A stretch of DNA of 48,625 nt from Pseudomonas migulae NBRC 103157 (GTDB lineage Bacteria > Pseudomonadota > Gammaproteobacteria > Pseudomonadales > Pseudomonadaceae). This document shows, one piece after another, positions 32,038-40,289 of this stretch. The stretch is taken from contig NZ_BDAG01000048.1 in NCBI RefSeq assembly GCF_002091715.1, positions 1-48,625 of the forward strand, read 5' to 3'. The translations under genes and the position numbers were made by a program. Below the pieces are notes generated by a model that saw nothing but the letters and a program-made list of their open reading frames with translations, was not told the origin of the DNA and did no database searches. Position 1 is the stretch's first letter. Every line of letters begins with the position of its first letter.

Positions 32038-32826
32038 TTACAGCCCGTCTTCCATCAGCTTCAGGTATTGGGGACTGTCGGAGATCGAATTGTGTCCCAC
32101 GCCCGGAATAACTTTCAGAGTGGCCACACCTTTGGCGAAATGTTCGTAGAGTTGTTCAGTGCTTGAGCGTGGGATGACTTCGTCCTGTTCGGCCGCCAGC
32201 AGCAGCGTCGGTATCGTGATATGCGCGGCGTATTTCCACGATTCGAACTTGTCCTGCAGCAGCCATTTCACCGGGAAAATCGGGTATTGGCGGACGGCGA
32301 GATCCTCAAGGCTGTTGTAGGGCGTGATCAGGATCAGCCGCGCGGCCGGGCGCTGGCTGGCGAGGCGCACGGCGACACCGGAACCGAGGCTGCGACCCAC
32401 CACTGCAATGTGCGGGTGGGTGTCGTAGACCTTGTCGAACAAGGTCATGGCATCGCGTGAAATCGCCTCTTCGGAAGGTGAGCCGGTGCTGCCGCCAAAA
32501 CCCCGGTAGTGCAGCAAGTAGAGGGCGTGGTCGGGGAACGCCTGGGAGAATTCCGGCAGGTTTAGCGAAACGTCCTCGGCGTTGCCGCCAAAATAGATCA
32601 ATGCATTAGGCCCGGCGTGCGGTCTGACGGTGACCTGCAGCTGTGCGTCTGCCATTGTCAGCGTGAGCAGTGTTTCGGGTGTGTTGAGCGCGGCGGGTTG
32701 CGGGAAGTAGATCAGGGCGCGCTGGAACACGAACAGCACGACGCACAGCGTCAGGTACAGCGCGGCGACGATGACGACGATATACATCAGGGGGCGGGAC
32801 ATTCGGTTGGCGTGAGTGGGTGGCAT
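32038..32826 (-). CDS. Membrane-anchored alpha/beta hydrolase
   Basis: A serine hydrolase of the BEM46/ABHD13-like group. The N-terminus has one membrane helix (MYIVVIVAALYLTLCVVLFVFQ) followed by FPQPAALN, with the enzyme presumably facing the periplasm. Catalytic residues are Ser in VGRSLGSGVA, Asp in AEQDEVIP and His in PGVGHNS; the oxyanion region is YFGGNAED. The start at 32826 (262 residues) is preferred to a GTG at 32925 or ATG at 32802; none has a strong ribosome site. Substrate unknown. Confidence 0.86.
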   Translation of the reverse strand: MPPTHANRMSRPLMYIVVIVAALYLTLCVVLFVFQRALIYFPQPAALNTPETLLTLTMADAQLQVTVRPHAGPNALIYFGGNAEDVSLNLPEFSQAFPDHALYLLHYRGFGGSTGSPSEEAISRDAMTLFDKVYDTHPHIAVVGRSLGSGVAVRLASQRPAARLILITPYNSLEDLAVRQYPIFPVKWLLQDKFESWKYAAHITIPTLLLAAEQDEVIPRSSTEQLYEHFAKGVATLKVIPGVGHNSISDSPQYLKLMEDGL

Positions 32827-32967
32827 TGCCTGCTCTGGGCTTGACGACTGCGACGGCTTGATCGCTTTCAGAGTGTAGTTGAACGACAACGGTGTGCGCC
32901 GGCGCTGGTGTTTAATTCTGTTCACTCCAGAACGTGTTCGCGGCCTGGACTGGCGGTAGTTCGCGCA

Positions 32968-33077
32968 ACCCCTGTAGGAGCTGGCTTGCTAGCGATGGAT
33001 GCCCAGACATCGCGTTCCTTCAGACCGCACGCGTCATCGTTAACGACCATCGCTGGCAAGCCAGCTCCCACAGGGGT
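32968..33077. repeat. REP pair with AGCTGGCTTGCTAGCGAT arms
   Basis: CCCCTGTAGGAGCTGGCTTG at 32970-32989 and its inverse CAAGCCAGCTCCCACAGGGG near 33057-33076 are separated by about 67 bases. The pair occupies the left part of the 630-base gap before the aldo/keto reductase gene. Confidence 0.85.
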
Positions 33078-33089
33078 AATGCGCACACT

Positions 33090-33240
33090 TGAAGAGCCAG
33101 GTCGGCCCGAAGGCCGCCTCGCGGAGCGCGGGTATGCTGAGCCACAGCGAGCCACCGAAAGAAAGGGGCAAAATCGCTTGGTTACTTGGCGCTTTCTCCA
33201 AGTGACCCGCTGTAAGAGCGGAACCACCAGTAGCCATCGC
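33090..33240. repeat. Dispersed intergenic repeat of the GAAAGGGGCAAAATCGCTTGG type
   Basis: The stretch from GAAGAGCCAGGTCGGCCC through GAAAGAAAGGGGCAAAATCG to AGTGACCCGCTGTAAGAGCG resembles a sequence I recall as common between genes in fluorescent pseudomonads, where it yields spurious frames reading RLVTWRFLQVTRCKSGTT. It is therefore marked as repeat rather than gene. The rest of the gap to 33459 shows no further gene and should include the reductase promoter. Confidence 0.55.
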
Positions 33241-33459
33241 CGAAGCAGCGGATATTCACCCAACCGATCGCTGCCGCACACCAGCCCTTGCCACCTTGTT
33301 GTATCCCAAGCCAGGACGAACTGCCGCCGACAGCTATTCTGTTGTAGCCAGCAGAAGTCTGGTGGCGCCGCTGATCGTGCCGTTTGCCGGACTGAAGGGC
33401 GGGTTATGAGTGTGGCTGGCCGCAACAGGCAAACAGCAAAGCAGTGGAAGGACGAAACC

Positions 33460-34404
33460 ATGAGCCACACTGATGGATACACGCGTCGACAAATACTCAC
33501 GCTGGCTGCCGGTGCTTCGGCGGTGCTCACTTTCGATCCGGCCTTTGCAGCCACCGCGCCGTCGAAGGCAATAGGAGGCAAGAACATGCTGACCCGCGCC
33601 ATTCCTTCCAGCAACGAGCCACTGCCCATGGTCGGCGTGGGCACCTATCGCGGCTTTGATGTCGCGCCTGCCGACCCGGCCTATAAAAACCTGTCCGCCG
33701 TCCTCAGCGCGTTGTTCGAAAAGGGCGGGACGGTGATCGACAGTTCGCCCATGTATGGCCGCGCCGAGCAGACCACCGGCGAACTGCTGTCTATCCACAA
33801 GCCGCGCTCACCGGCGTTTCTGGCGACCAAGGTGTGGACCCGTGGTCGCGAAGAAGGCATCGCGCAGATGGAGCAGTCGTTCAAACTGCTGCAGACCGAC
33901 CGGATCGACCTGATGCAGATTCACAACCTGCTGGACTGGAAAACCCATTTGCCCACGTTGCGCAAATGGAAGGAAGAAGGGCGCATTCGCTACATCGGCA
34001 TCACCCATTACACCGCGTCGGCGTATGACGAAGTGGAAGCAGTGCTGAAAGCCGAGCCACTGGATTTCTTGCAGATCAACTATGCGCTGGACGATCGCGG
34101 CGTCGAGAAACGCATCCTGCCGCTGTGTCGCGAACGCGGCGTGGCAGTGATCTGCAACCGGCCATTCGGTGGTGGTGATCTGCTCGCCCGCTTGAAGGGC
34201 AAGCCGCTGCCAGGTTGGGCGTCGCAAGTCGGTGTCACCAGTTGGGCGCAACTGGCGCTCAAGTATTTGCTGGCACATTCGGCGGTGACTTGCGTCATCC
34301 CTGGCACCGGCAACCCGCGCTACATGGCGGAAAACGCCGGTGCCGGGTTCGGTCCGATGCTGACGGGGGCGCAGCGCGAGCAGTTGATCGATGTGGTGGG
34401 GTAG
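33460..34404 (+). CDS. Tat-exported aldo/keto reductase
   Basis: A 314-residue protein. The start at 33460 follows GGAAGGA and yields a twin-arginine signal (YTRRQILTLAAGASAVLTFDPAFA-AT), implying export of a folded, cofactor-loaded enzyme. The barrel shows VIDSSPMYG (Asp and catalytic Tyr), LATKVWTRG (Lys), RIDLMQIHNL (His) and the late VIPGTGNP cofactor loop. Aldo/keto reductases normally use NADPH in the cytoplasm, so a Tat-exported member is unusual and a different electron donor is possible. A much longer frame upstream lies in repeat DNA. Confidence 0.9.
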   Translation: MSHTDGYTRRQILTLAAGASAVLTFDPAFAATAPSKAIGGKNMLTRAIPSSNEPLPMVGVGTYRGFDVAPADPAYKNLSAVLSALFEKGGTVIDSSPMYGRAEQTTGELLSIHKPRSPAFLATKVWTRGREEGIAQMEQSFKLLQTDRIDLMQIHNLLDWKTHLPTLRKWKEEGRIRYIGITHYTASAYDEVEAVLKAEPLDFLQINYALDDRGVEKRILPLCRERGVAVICNRPFGGGDLLARLKGKPLPGWASQVGVTSWAQLALKYLLAHSAVTCVIPGTGNPRYMAENAGAGFGPMLTGAQREQLIDVVG

Positions 34405-34416
34405 GCGGCTTCTTCG

Positions 34417-35304
34417 CTAGACCAGGTAACGCCGAAACCAGCCCAGCGTCCTCTCCCAGGCCAGTGTTGCCGCGGCGTCATCGTATCGAGGCGTGGAGTC
34501 GTTATGGAAACCGTGATTGGCGCCGGGATAGATATAGGCTTCATACGTTTTGCCCGCCGCTTTCAAAGCCGTCTCATAGGCGGGCCATCCTTCGTTGATG
34601 CGCGTGTCCAGTTCCCCATAATGAAGCATCAGCGGTGCCTTGATTCGAGGGGCATCCTTGGCCTCTGCCTGTCGGCCATAAAATGACACGGCGGCGCCCA
34701 GCTCCGGATAGGCCACTGCTGCGGCATTGACTACGCCACCGCCGTAGCAGAAGCCGGTGATGCCGACTTTTCCGCTGCTCGCATCGTGTTTCATCAGCCA
34801 CTCGATGGCGGCGAAAAAATCATTCATGAGCTTTTCAGGGTCAACGGTCGCCTGCAGCTCCCGACCTTTGTCATCGTTGCCGGGATAGCCGCCCACCGAG
34901 GTCAGTCCATCGGGGGCGAGCGCGATGAAACCGGCCTTGGCCAACCGCCGTGCGACATCCTCGATGTACGGGTTGAGCCCGCGATTTTCATGCACGACCA
35001 CCACGGCCGCTACCTTGCCGGTGGCGTTGGCCGGACGCACCAAATAACCGCGAACCGACCCGTTGCCTTTGGGGGAAGGGTAGGTGACGTACTCGGCGAT
35101 GATGTCCGGGTCGGTGAATTTCACCTGCTCGGCCAGCGCATAGTCGGGGCTCAGCGCGGTAAGCAAGGCACTGGCCGTCAAACCGCCGAGGGTGAACAAC
35201 GCCGCGCGGTCCAGGAATTCGCGCCGGTTGATCTTGCCGTGGGCGTAGTAGTCGTAGAGCTCGAGCAGTTGCGGGGCAAAGTCTTTCGCAGTGAGACGGG
35301 TCAT
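34417..35304 (-). CDS. Dienelactone hydrolase family protein with Tat-like signal
   Basis: A 295-residue hydrolase. The N-terminus contains NRREFLDRAALFTLGGLTASALL, a twin-arginine type motif after a 25-residue lead, so export is likely. The catalytic triad of DLH enzymes is visible: Cys in GFCYGGG, Asp in YGELDTRI and His in PGANHGFHND. HENRGLNPY is the conserved oxyanion-side motif. An AGAGGAAG site precedes the ATG. Despite the benzoate cluster in the window, there is no link to chlorocatechol genes; substrate unknown. It converges with the reductase gene, also Tat-type. Confidence 0.9.
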   Translation of the reverse strand: MTRLTAKDFAPQLLELYDYYAHGKINRREFLDRAALFTLGGLTASALLTALSPDYALAEQVKFTDPDIIAEYVTYPSPKGNGSVRGYLVRPANATGKVAAVVVVHENRGLNPYIEDVARRLAKAGFIALAPDGLTSVGGYPGNDDKGRELQATVDPEKLMNDFFAAIEWLMKHDASSGKVGITGFCYGGGVVNAAAVAYPELGAAVSFYGRQAEAKDAPRIKAPLMLHYGELDTRINEGWPAYETALKAAGKTYEAYIYPGANHGFHNDSTPRYDDAAATLAWERTLGWFRRYLV

Positions 35305-35491
35305 CGGTGCGCTTCCTCTTTGACGTTGATGGACCCCTGTCAGTTAAGCGCATGAGCAGGGTTTATGTGGGTTCGCGACTCAGCCATGCAGAAAGCTTCC
35401 ATCTCCGAAATAAATCCCTCGCGATACATATGTACCGCACCTCGCCATTCCCCCATCGACAAGCTGTGCCCTACAGACAAGGAGAGACTGT
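35305..35491 (+). promoter_or_regulatory. Bacteriocin promoter region
   Basis: A 187-base gap between the hydrolase gene and the pyocin gene. It ends in a strong AAGGAGAG ribosome site before ATG 35492. The near-palindrome GATACATATGTACC (about 35421-35434) is the most conspicuous element. Neither a clear LexA box (CTG-N10-CAG) nor PrtN P-box repeats were found, so induction by DNA damage cannot be confirmed from sequence. Confidence 0.5.
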
Positions 35492-38032
35492 ATGGCACAA
35501 CGATTCAACGATGGCACGTCAGGAGACGTCGTCATCAGGTCCGGCCCGCCTGCTTCTGGCGGCTGGGGTGGTGGTAGTGGCGGTGGCGGAGGTAATCGCG
35601 TTGGGGCTTCCGGCAATTTTGGGGGCGTCAGTTCAAAGACCAAAGCGCTCAGGAAAGCCGCCAACAAGGCACGCGAAGAAAAGGCTGCGAAAGACAAGGC
35701 CGATGCGGTTGCACGAGCTCAGGAGCAAGCCCGCATCCAATCGCGACAGCAACTGCTCGGTGTACTGACCCAACGTCACAGCACCTTCAGAACCGAACTC
35801 GACCGAAGCTTTACAGCCAGGGCCGAACAACTCACGCAATCACTTGAACACGAAATTTCTGGCGCCAAACGCCACCATGACAGTCAGTCCAGCGAACGCT
35901 GGCAGCTCTATCTCATCACTAAAGACAAGAACGAAATCGATGGGCTGATCGCCCGGAAAACCGTAGCGCTCAACGACAAAAACGCGATTGCCGCAGCATT
36001 CGACGGACACGATCCAATCACGCGCACCGCCGATGATTACCTGACCCGACTTGGGCAGTTCGGCGATGCACTCATGAGTGGCCATCAGCTTTGGGAGGCC
36101 GCTTACAACGCGGCTCATGAAGCCCGGTTGTTGTCGGCGCAACTCGATGCGCTCCACGACAAATCCAACGTGCTGGCTGCTCATCATGCCGAGCAGAGCA
36201 TCGTCTGGCGTGAGCGGGAGGCTCTCTGGGAACGCCATCGGCAACACGCCGAGCAGCGAGACGCGCGCGTCCGGTTCAAGCAGCAGGTTGATGAGGATGC
36301 TCGCCTCGAACGGGTGAGGCAGGCCAACACCTTTCAATTACCTGCCACATCGTCAGCGCTATCTGCCGGGGTATTGCCCAGCCACGGTGGTGAATGGGTC
36401 GATGCGCGAAATCTGGTAACCGCAGTAACGCGTGCGGCCATCGTCGTAGGCAGCGTCTTGAGCACGGTCACGCGTCCGCAAGCTGCGTTGTTAATGGCGG
36501 GAGTGCTTTATCCGACTCGTGAACTGGGCAATGGCGAGTTGACCCCTGAGCAACGACATCGGTTATTTGAGGCTGTCGCAGTCCCGGCTCACGCTCTGGA
36601 GCTTCATGACCCTCAAGAGGTGCGGGTCGCTGCTGACGCAGGCAGTTCGGTGGAGGTGGAATACCGGCTCAAACCTGTTGCGACACCGCAAGGAACCGCG
36701 ATCGTTGTCACCGCAACGGGTGGCGATATCGATTCTCGCGTCCCGGTCGTGAATGCCGTGCTCGACCCGCAGACAGGCATCTACACCGCCGAGGTTCCTG
36801 GATCACCGGCCAGGTATGTGCAGTTCACTCCAGACGCCACGCTTCAAGCGACCTTGGCCAGCGAGACTCGTCTGACTGTCACCGAACCGCAGATTCAGGA
36901 CATCCCGCCGGGCGTTGATTGGCGCATCCAGGATTGCATCGTCTGCGTGCCTGGCCTTCCACCGACTTACCTGTCCTTCAACGTTCCACCCATAGGCACA
37001 GGTGTAGTAACCGGAGCCGGTCAAGCAGCGACGACTGATTGGTGGAAAGGCGTCAGCCAAACAGCCGGCGCAGCGATACCGAGCCAAATTGGCGATCAGT
37101 TCCGGGGCAGGGAGTTCAAGTCGTTCGGGGCGTTCGATGAGGCGTTGTGGCGAGCGCTCGGTGAACACTCGTCGCTCACAAATCGACTCGATGAGGTGAA
37201 CAAAAAACGTGTCGAACAAGGCTTCGCCCCGTACGCGCCGAAAAGCGCATGGGTGGGTGAAAACCGCGAGTTCGAATTGCGGTATCAGGAGCGGCCCGAG
37301 TTCTGGGCCGATCCGTTCAACCTCGACAAAATCAGCATCAAAACACCGCAAAGTGCCGAAGGGTGGTTGGGCATCGTACCGGCGGTTGTTCCCTGGCCGA
37401 TTCCGCCAGTTGGCACCTGGACACCGTTGGCGCCGCCGGGTAGCGAGCATCTTGGCTCAACGACATCGCCCATCCCATCCATCCCGCCAGTGGTTTATCC
37501 CGGCAACCCGGCCATCCCGGTCCTACCGCAAAACGAGACATTTCCGGCGGTTGATGAAGGGGAGATGGGGGCGAGTATTCCCGGGTTTCCGGGGGATATG
37601 GAATTGCCATCGTCGGATGTGCTGTTCCGAGACCGACGTGATGACCCAGGCATTGCTACAGGCTGGGGATCAGACGTTTCGGAGGTTTGGCTTGGAGACG
37701 ATGCGAGGGGTGAGGGAGCACCGGTGCCATGGGAAATTGCAGAACAGTTGCGGTGGAAGGAGTTTCGTAATTTTCATGAGTTCAGGCGGGCGTTCTGGAA
37801 GGCGGTGGCCGCGGATCCTGAGCTGAGAACACAATTCAGTGCTAGAAATCTGAGGTTTATGCAAAAGGGGTTGGCGCCTTACCCGAGTGCAAATGACCAG
37901 TACGGAGGTCGAGTAAAATTCGAGCTTCATCATCAATTGGAGATTGCACAGGGAGGAGCGGTTTACGACATGGAAAATATTGTCGTGATGACGCCGAGAC
38001 GGCATGTTCTGGTACATAAAGGAGGTAATTGA
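35492..38032 (+). CDS. S-type pyocin / colicin E-like HNH DNase bacteriocin with a duplicated, dead HNH domain
   Basis: An 846-residue bacteriocin. Residues 1-45 are Gly-rich with a DGTSGD/GWGGGSGGGG element like the Tol-binding region of colicin E proteins. Residues 50-280 form a long helical, coiled-coil-rich part. Residues about 300-505 are the pyocin-S translocation domain. Residues 530-627 align without gaps to residues 746-843, the HNH nuclease, but have lost all metal and catalytic residues (His813 to Arg597, His814 to Tyr598, Asn829 to Lys613, His838 to Ala622, His842 to Leu626). A Pro-rich linker (628-735) joins them. The intact C-terminal domain ends FELHHQLEIA and TPRRHVLVHK, as in colicins E7/E9. 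The immunity gene follows directly. Confidence 0.93.
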   Translation: MAQRFNDGTSGDVVIRSGPPASGGWGGGSGGGGGNRVGASGNFGGVSSKTKALRKAANKAREEKAAKDKADAVARAQEQARIQSRQQLLGVLTQRHSTFRTELDRSFTARAEQLTQSLEHEISGAKRHHDSQSSERWQLYLITKDKNEIDGLIARKTVALNDKNAIAAAFDGHDPITRTADDYLTRLGQFGDALMSGHQLWEAAYNAAHEARLLSAQLDALHDKSNVLAAHHAEQSIVWREREALWERHRQHAEQRDARVRFKQQVDEDARLERVRQANTFQLPATSSALSAGVLPSHGGEWVDARNLVTAVTRAAIVVGSVLSTVTRPQAALLMAGVLYPTRELGNGELTPEQRHRLFEAVAVPAHALELHDPQEVRVAADAGSSVEVEYRLKPVATPQGTAIVVTATGGDIDSRVPVVNAVLDPQTGIYTAEVPGSPARYVQFTPDATLQATLASETRLTVTEPQIQDIPPGVDWRIQDCIVCVPGLPPTYLSFNVPPIGTGVVTGAGQAATTDWWKGVSQTAGAAIPSQIGDQFRGREFKSFGAFDEALWRALGEHSSLTNRLDEVNKKRVEQGFAPYAPKSAWVGENREFELRYQERPEFWADPFNLDKISIKTPQSAEGWLGIVPAVVPWPIPPVGTWTPLAPPGSEHLGSTTSPIPSIPPVVYPGNPAIPVLPQNETFPAVDEGEMGASIPGFPGDMELPSSDVLFRDRRDDPGIATGWGSDVSEVWLGDDARGEGAPVPWEIAEQLRWKEFRNFHEFRRAFWKAVAADPELRTQFSARNLRFMQKGLAPYPSANDQYGGRVKFELHHQLEIAQGGAVYDMENIVVMTPRRHVLVHKGGN

Positions 38033-38034
38033 TT

Positions 38035-38310
38035 ATGAAAAACACTACACGTCTCGAAGATTACACAGAGTCTGAGTTTCTGGAGTTCCTGAGAGAACTT
38101 TTTTATGGAGGGGAGGGTTTAACCTCGGAAGAGTTTGATAAATTTTCAATTGAACGCGTGGAGCATTTTGAGGTGGTCTCCGAACATCCAGACCGTTCCG
38201 ACGTCATCTTCTACCCAAAGGAAGGTCAGGAAGACAGCCCCGAAGGCATCCTGAAAGAAGTCAAGGAATGGCGCGCAGCCAATAACAAACCGGGATTCAA
38301 ACCAGAATAA
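38035..38310 (+). CDS. DNase bacteriocin immunity protein (Im9/pyocin immunity family)
   Basis: A 91-residue acidic protein of the colicin/pyocin immunity family that binds the HNH domain of the preceding bacteriocin. The ATG at 38035 lies 2 bases after the toxin stop, with GGAGG overlapping the toxin's last codons. Family pattern: LEDYTESEFLEFLREL (helix I), the specificity helix with FDKFSIERVEHFEVV, and the conserved HPDRSDVIFYPKEG containing the toxin-contacting Asp and aromatic pair. The end KEWRAANNKPGFK is typical of Im proteins. Confidence 0.95.
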   Translation: MKNTTRLEDYTESEFLEFLRELFYGGEGLTSEEFDKFSIERVEHFEVVSEHPDRSDVIFYPKEGQEDSPEGILKEVKEWRAANNKPGFKPE

Positions 38311-38326
38311 CTTGCCGTATCAGATT

Positions 38327-38352
38327 CGCACCTGCTCATAGAAGTGAGCAGG
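38327..38352 (+). other. Hairpin between the immunity gene and the chimera
   Basis: CACCTGCTCA and TGAGCAGGTG form a perfect 10-base stem with a six-base loop. No T-run follows, so it is more likely an mRNA processing or stability element, or a weak attenuator, between the two genes. Confidence 0.7.
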
Positions 38353-38392
38353 TGTGCTGTCTCATCGTGCGAAAGAACAAGGAAGAACCAAG

Positions 38393-39865
38393 ATGGAACT
38401 TAAAAATACACTCAAGGATTACACCGCTCTGGAATTCCAGGCACTGGTCAACAAAATCTGGGCCGTTGATCTGCCGAAACAGGCCCATGACCAACTGATC
38501 GACCATTTCGACCGGATCGTTGGTCATCCCCAAGGGGCAGATTTGCTGTTCTACCCTACGGACAAGTCCAACCCCAACAGCCCGCAAGCCGTTGTCCACC
38601 ACGTCAGGACATGGCATCACCAACAAGGTATGCCGGCATTCAAATGCGAGGACATTCCTGTTACCAAACCAGCGGTTGCGCCGCTAAGCCCTTTGGCCAG
38701 GAGCCTGGCCGAGGTCGAAAAAATCGCGGCGGATGTAGCGGTCTCTGGACAGGTTGTTGAAGAGGCTTTCGGCCATTTCGAACTACAGATAAGCCACCTT
38801 GAAAGCCAAAAGAACACCCGTCTGGACATCCCCCATCAGGAAGCCGGCATACGCACTCTGGAAGTTGCCCAGCATGAAGCACTGATGGCCGTCAGAAAGT
38901 ATGAGTTCTGGAAAATGAGAGTGGCGTTTGTCCAAAGCGGCGCTCAGCGCAACCTGACTTATGCGCAATCCGGGCAAGCGCAATGGCAGAGCCTTGTGCA
39001 GCAGATCAACGCCATTCACGATCGCTACCTCTCACGGCTGGCAAGCATTACTCAACGACATCGCACTCTGCATGATGAAGCGGAAGCATTGCTGATAGTG
39101 GCGCATCAACAGTTGATTGATTCGCGCAGTACGACACAAACGGTGCACACGATCAGTGCTTCGCTCGATTCTGCCGATAAACGTCCCGATCTTTTATTGC
39201 CTGGCGGTTCGCCGGTGCTGCTGGCGTCTCAGCAGGCGGATCTGCTTAAAGCGATACGCTCGACGGTTGCCGAGTTTTCCTGGCAGAACACCTCAAGCGA
39301 ACCGGACACAGAGAACCAGCGTGCCGCCGTTTTGAGCTTCGCTTTTTCCAGTCGGGCAGACACTCAGTTGTTCGGAGTCAGCGTACCGTTGTCCGAGCTT
39401 CTGCCCATCGAAGGGCAGGATTGGCAACACCTCGCCGCGAACCAGGCCGAGGTCAATGTGCCTTTTCGCATGAGCACCGCGGCAGTCCCCGCCAACCCCG
39501 GCAAAATGTTCCAGGGTTTGCGCGAGATCAAAACGTTGTCGCAGGTTTACGTCACGGCTTGCAGCGGCTGTCGTTCGATCTCTGGCGTCAGGGTCAGAGC
39601 CGCGACGCAGGATCAGCATCGGAACCGTTTCAGTTTTACTCCTGAGGGTTCTTCTGGAGTCGCTGTCCACTGGGCCAGGCCAATTTCCGTTGTAAGCGAT
39701 CCAGTGGCTACACCGATCCAACAGCGTCGTGTGGGATTTGTTCAGTCCGCGCGAGCACCGATCATTGAGGCCAATGCCGGGCAGGCGCATGACCGGTTTG
39801 ACGACTACATCCTAGTGTTCCCGGTCGAGTCGGGGCTCGACCCGCTTTACATCGTTTTCAACTGA
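38393..39865 (+). CDS. Chimera: DNase-immunity domain fused to a pyocin-S domain, no nuclease
   Basis: A 490-residue protein. Residues 1-86 are a full immunity domain of the Im9 family (LKNTLKDYTALEFQALVNKI; HPQGADLLFYPTDK; VRTWHHQQGMPAFK), clearly related to but different from the 91-aa immunity protein just upstream. Residues 100-260 are helical, coiled-coil-rich, as in pyocins. Residues about 300-490 are a pyocin-S-type translocation domain and end DDYILVFPVESGLDPLYIVF, the point after which a nuclease normally follows. The protein stops there. AAGGAAG precedes the ATG at 38393. It may be an immunity factor, a decoy or a nuclease-less relic; none is proven. Confidence 0.9.
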   Translation: MELKNTLKDYTALEFQALVNKIWAVDLPKQAHDQLIDHFDRIVGHPQGADLLFYPTDKSNPNSPQAVVHHVRTWHHQQGMPAFKCEDIPVTKPAVAPLSPLARSLAEVEKIAADVAVSGQVVEEAFGHFELQISHLESQKNTRLDIPHQEAGIRTLEVAQHEALMAVRKYEFWKMRVAFVQSGAQRNLTYAQSGQAQWQSLVQQINAIHDRYLSRLASITQRHRTLHDEAEALLIVAHQQLIDSRSTTQTVHTISASLDSADKRPDLLLPGGSPVLLASQQADLLKAIRSTVAEFSWQNTSSEPDTENQRAAVLSFAFSSRADTQLFGVSVPLSELLPIEGQDWQHLAANQAEVNVPFRMSTAAVPANPGKMFQGLREIKTLSQVYVTACSGCRSISGVRVRAATQDQHRNRFSFTPEGSSGVAVHWARPISVVSDPVATPIQQRRVGFVQSARAPIIEANAGQAHDRFDDYILVFPVESGLDPLYIVFN

Positions 39866-39887
39866 CGCGGAGCGGGGGAAAGGATCA

Positions 39888-40289
39888 TCAAGGCAAACAC
39901 TGCGCCCCAACCCTCGCCACTTGCGCATCGTGCTCGGCTTTTACGCCAGACACCCCGACCGCGCCGACCACCTGACCATCGACGATGATCGGCACGCCGC
40001 CTTCAAGGGACGTCAGCAGCGGCGCCGACAAAAACGAATAGCGCCCACCGTTGACCATCTCTTCATAACCTTTGGATTCACGCCGCCCGAGGGCCGAGGT
40101 GCGGGCTTTTTCGGTGGCGATGTAGGCGCCGATGGGTGCGCAGCCGTCGAGGCGTTCGAGGGCGAGGGGATGGCCGCCGTCGTCGACGACCACGATGGTC
40201 ACGGCCCATTGGTTGTTCTGCGCCTCGGTGCGTGCGGCCGCGAGGATCTGGCTGACTTCGACCTGGCTCAGGATGGCTTTGCTCTTCAT
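39888..40289 (-). CDS. glcG: GlcG/HbpS-like DUF336 protein of the glycolate operon
   Basis: A 133-residue cytoplasmic protein of the haem-degrading/HbpS-like family. It shows the family segments VVVDDGGHPLALERLDGC, YIATEKARTSA and GGVPIIVDGQVVGAVGVSG. In glycolate operons GlcG is a conserved but poorly understood companion of the oxidase. The start overlaps the glcF stop by 4 bases (ATGA), so it is the last gene of glcDEFG. Confidence 0.93.
   Translation of the reverse strand: MKSKAILSQVEVSQILAAARTEAQNNQWAVTIVVVDDGGHPLALERLDGCAPIGAYIATEKARTSALGRRESKGYEEMVNGGRYSFLSAPLLTSLEGGVPIIVDGQVVGAVGVSGVKAEHDAQVARVGAQCLP

Noticed and set aside
32908..33459. Upstream extension of the aldo/keto reductase frame
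   Set aside because: It runs through a REP pair and a dispersed intergenic repeat, and the Tat signal with a good ribosome site defines the start at 33460.
34417..35304. Link between the dienelactone hydrolase and the benzoate/catechol pathway
   Set aside because: The gene is more than 15 kb from ben/cat, has an export signal and no chlorocatechol genes nearby; it is treated as an unrelated family member.
35305..35491. LexA box or PrtN P-box upstream of the bacteriocin
   Set aside because: No CTG-N10-CAG with AT core and no P-box repeats could be found, so SOS control is not claimed.
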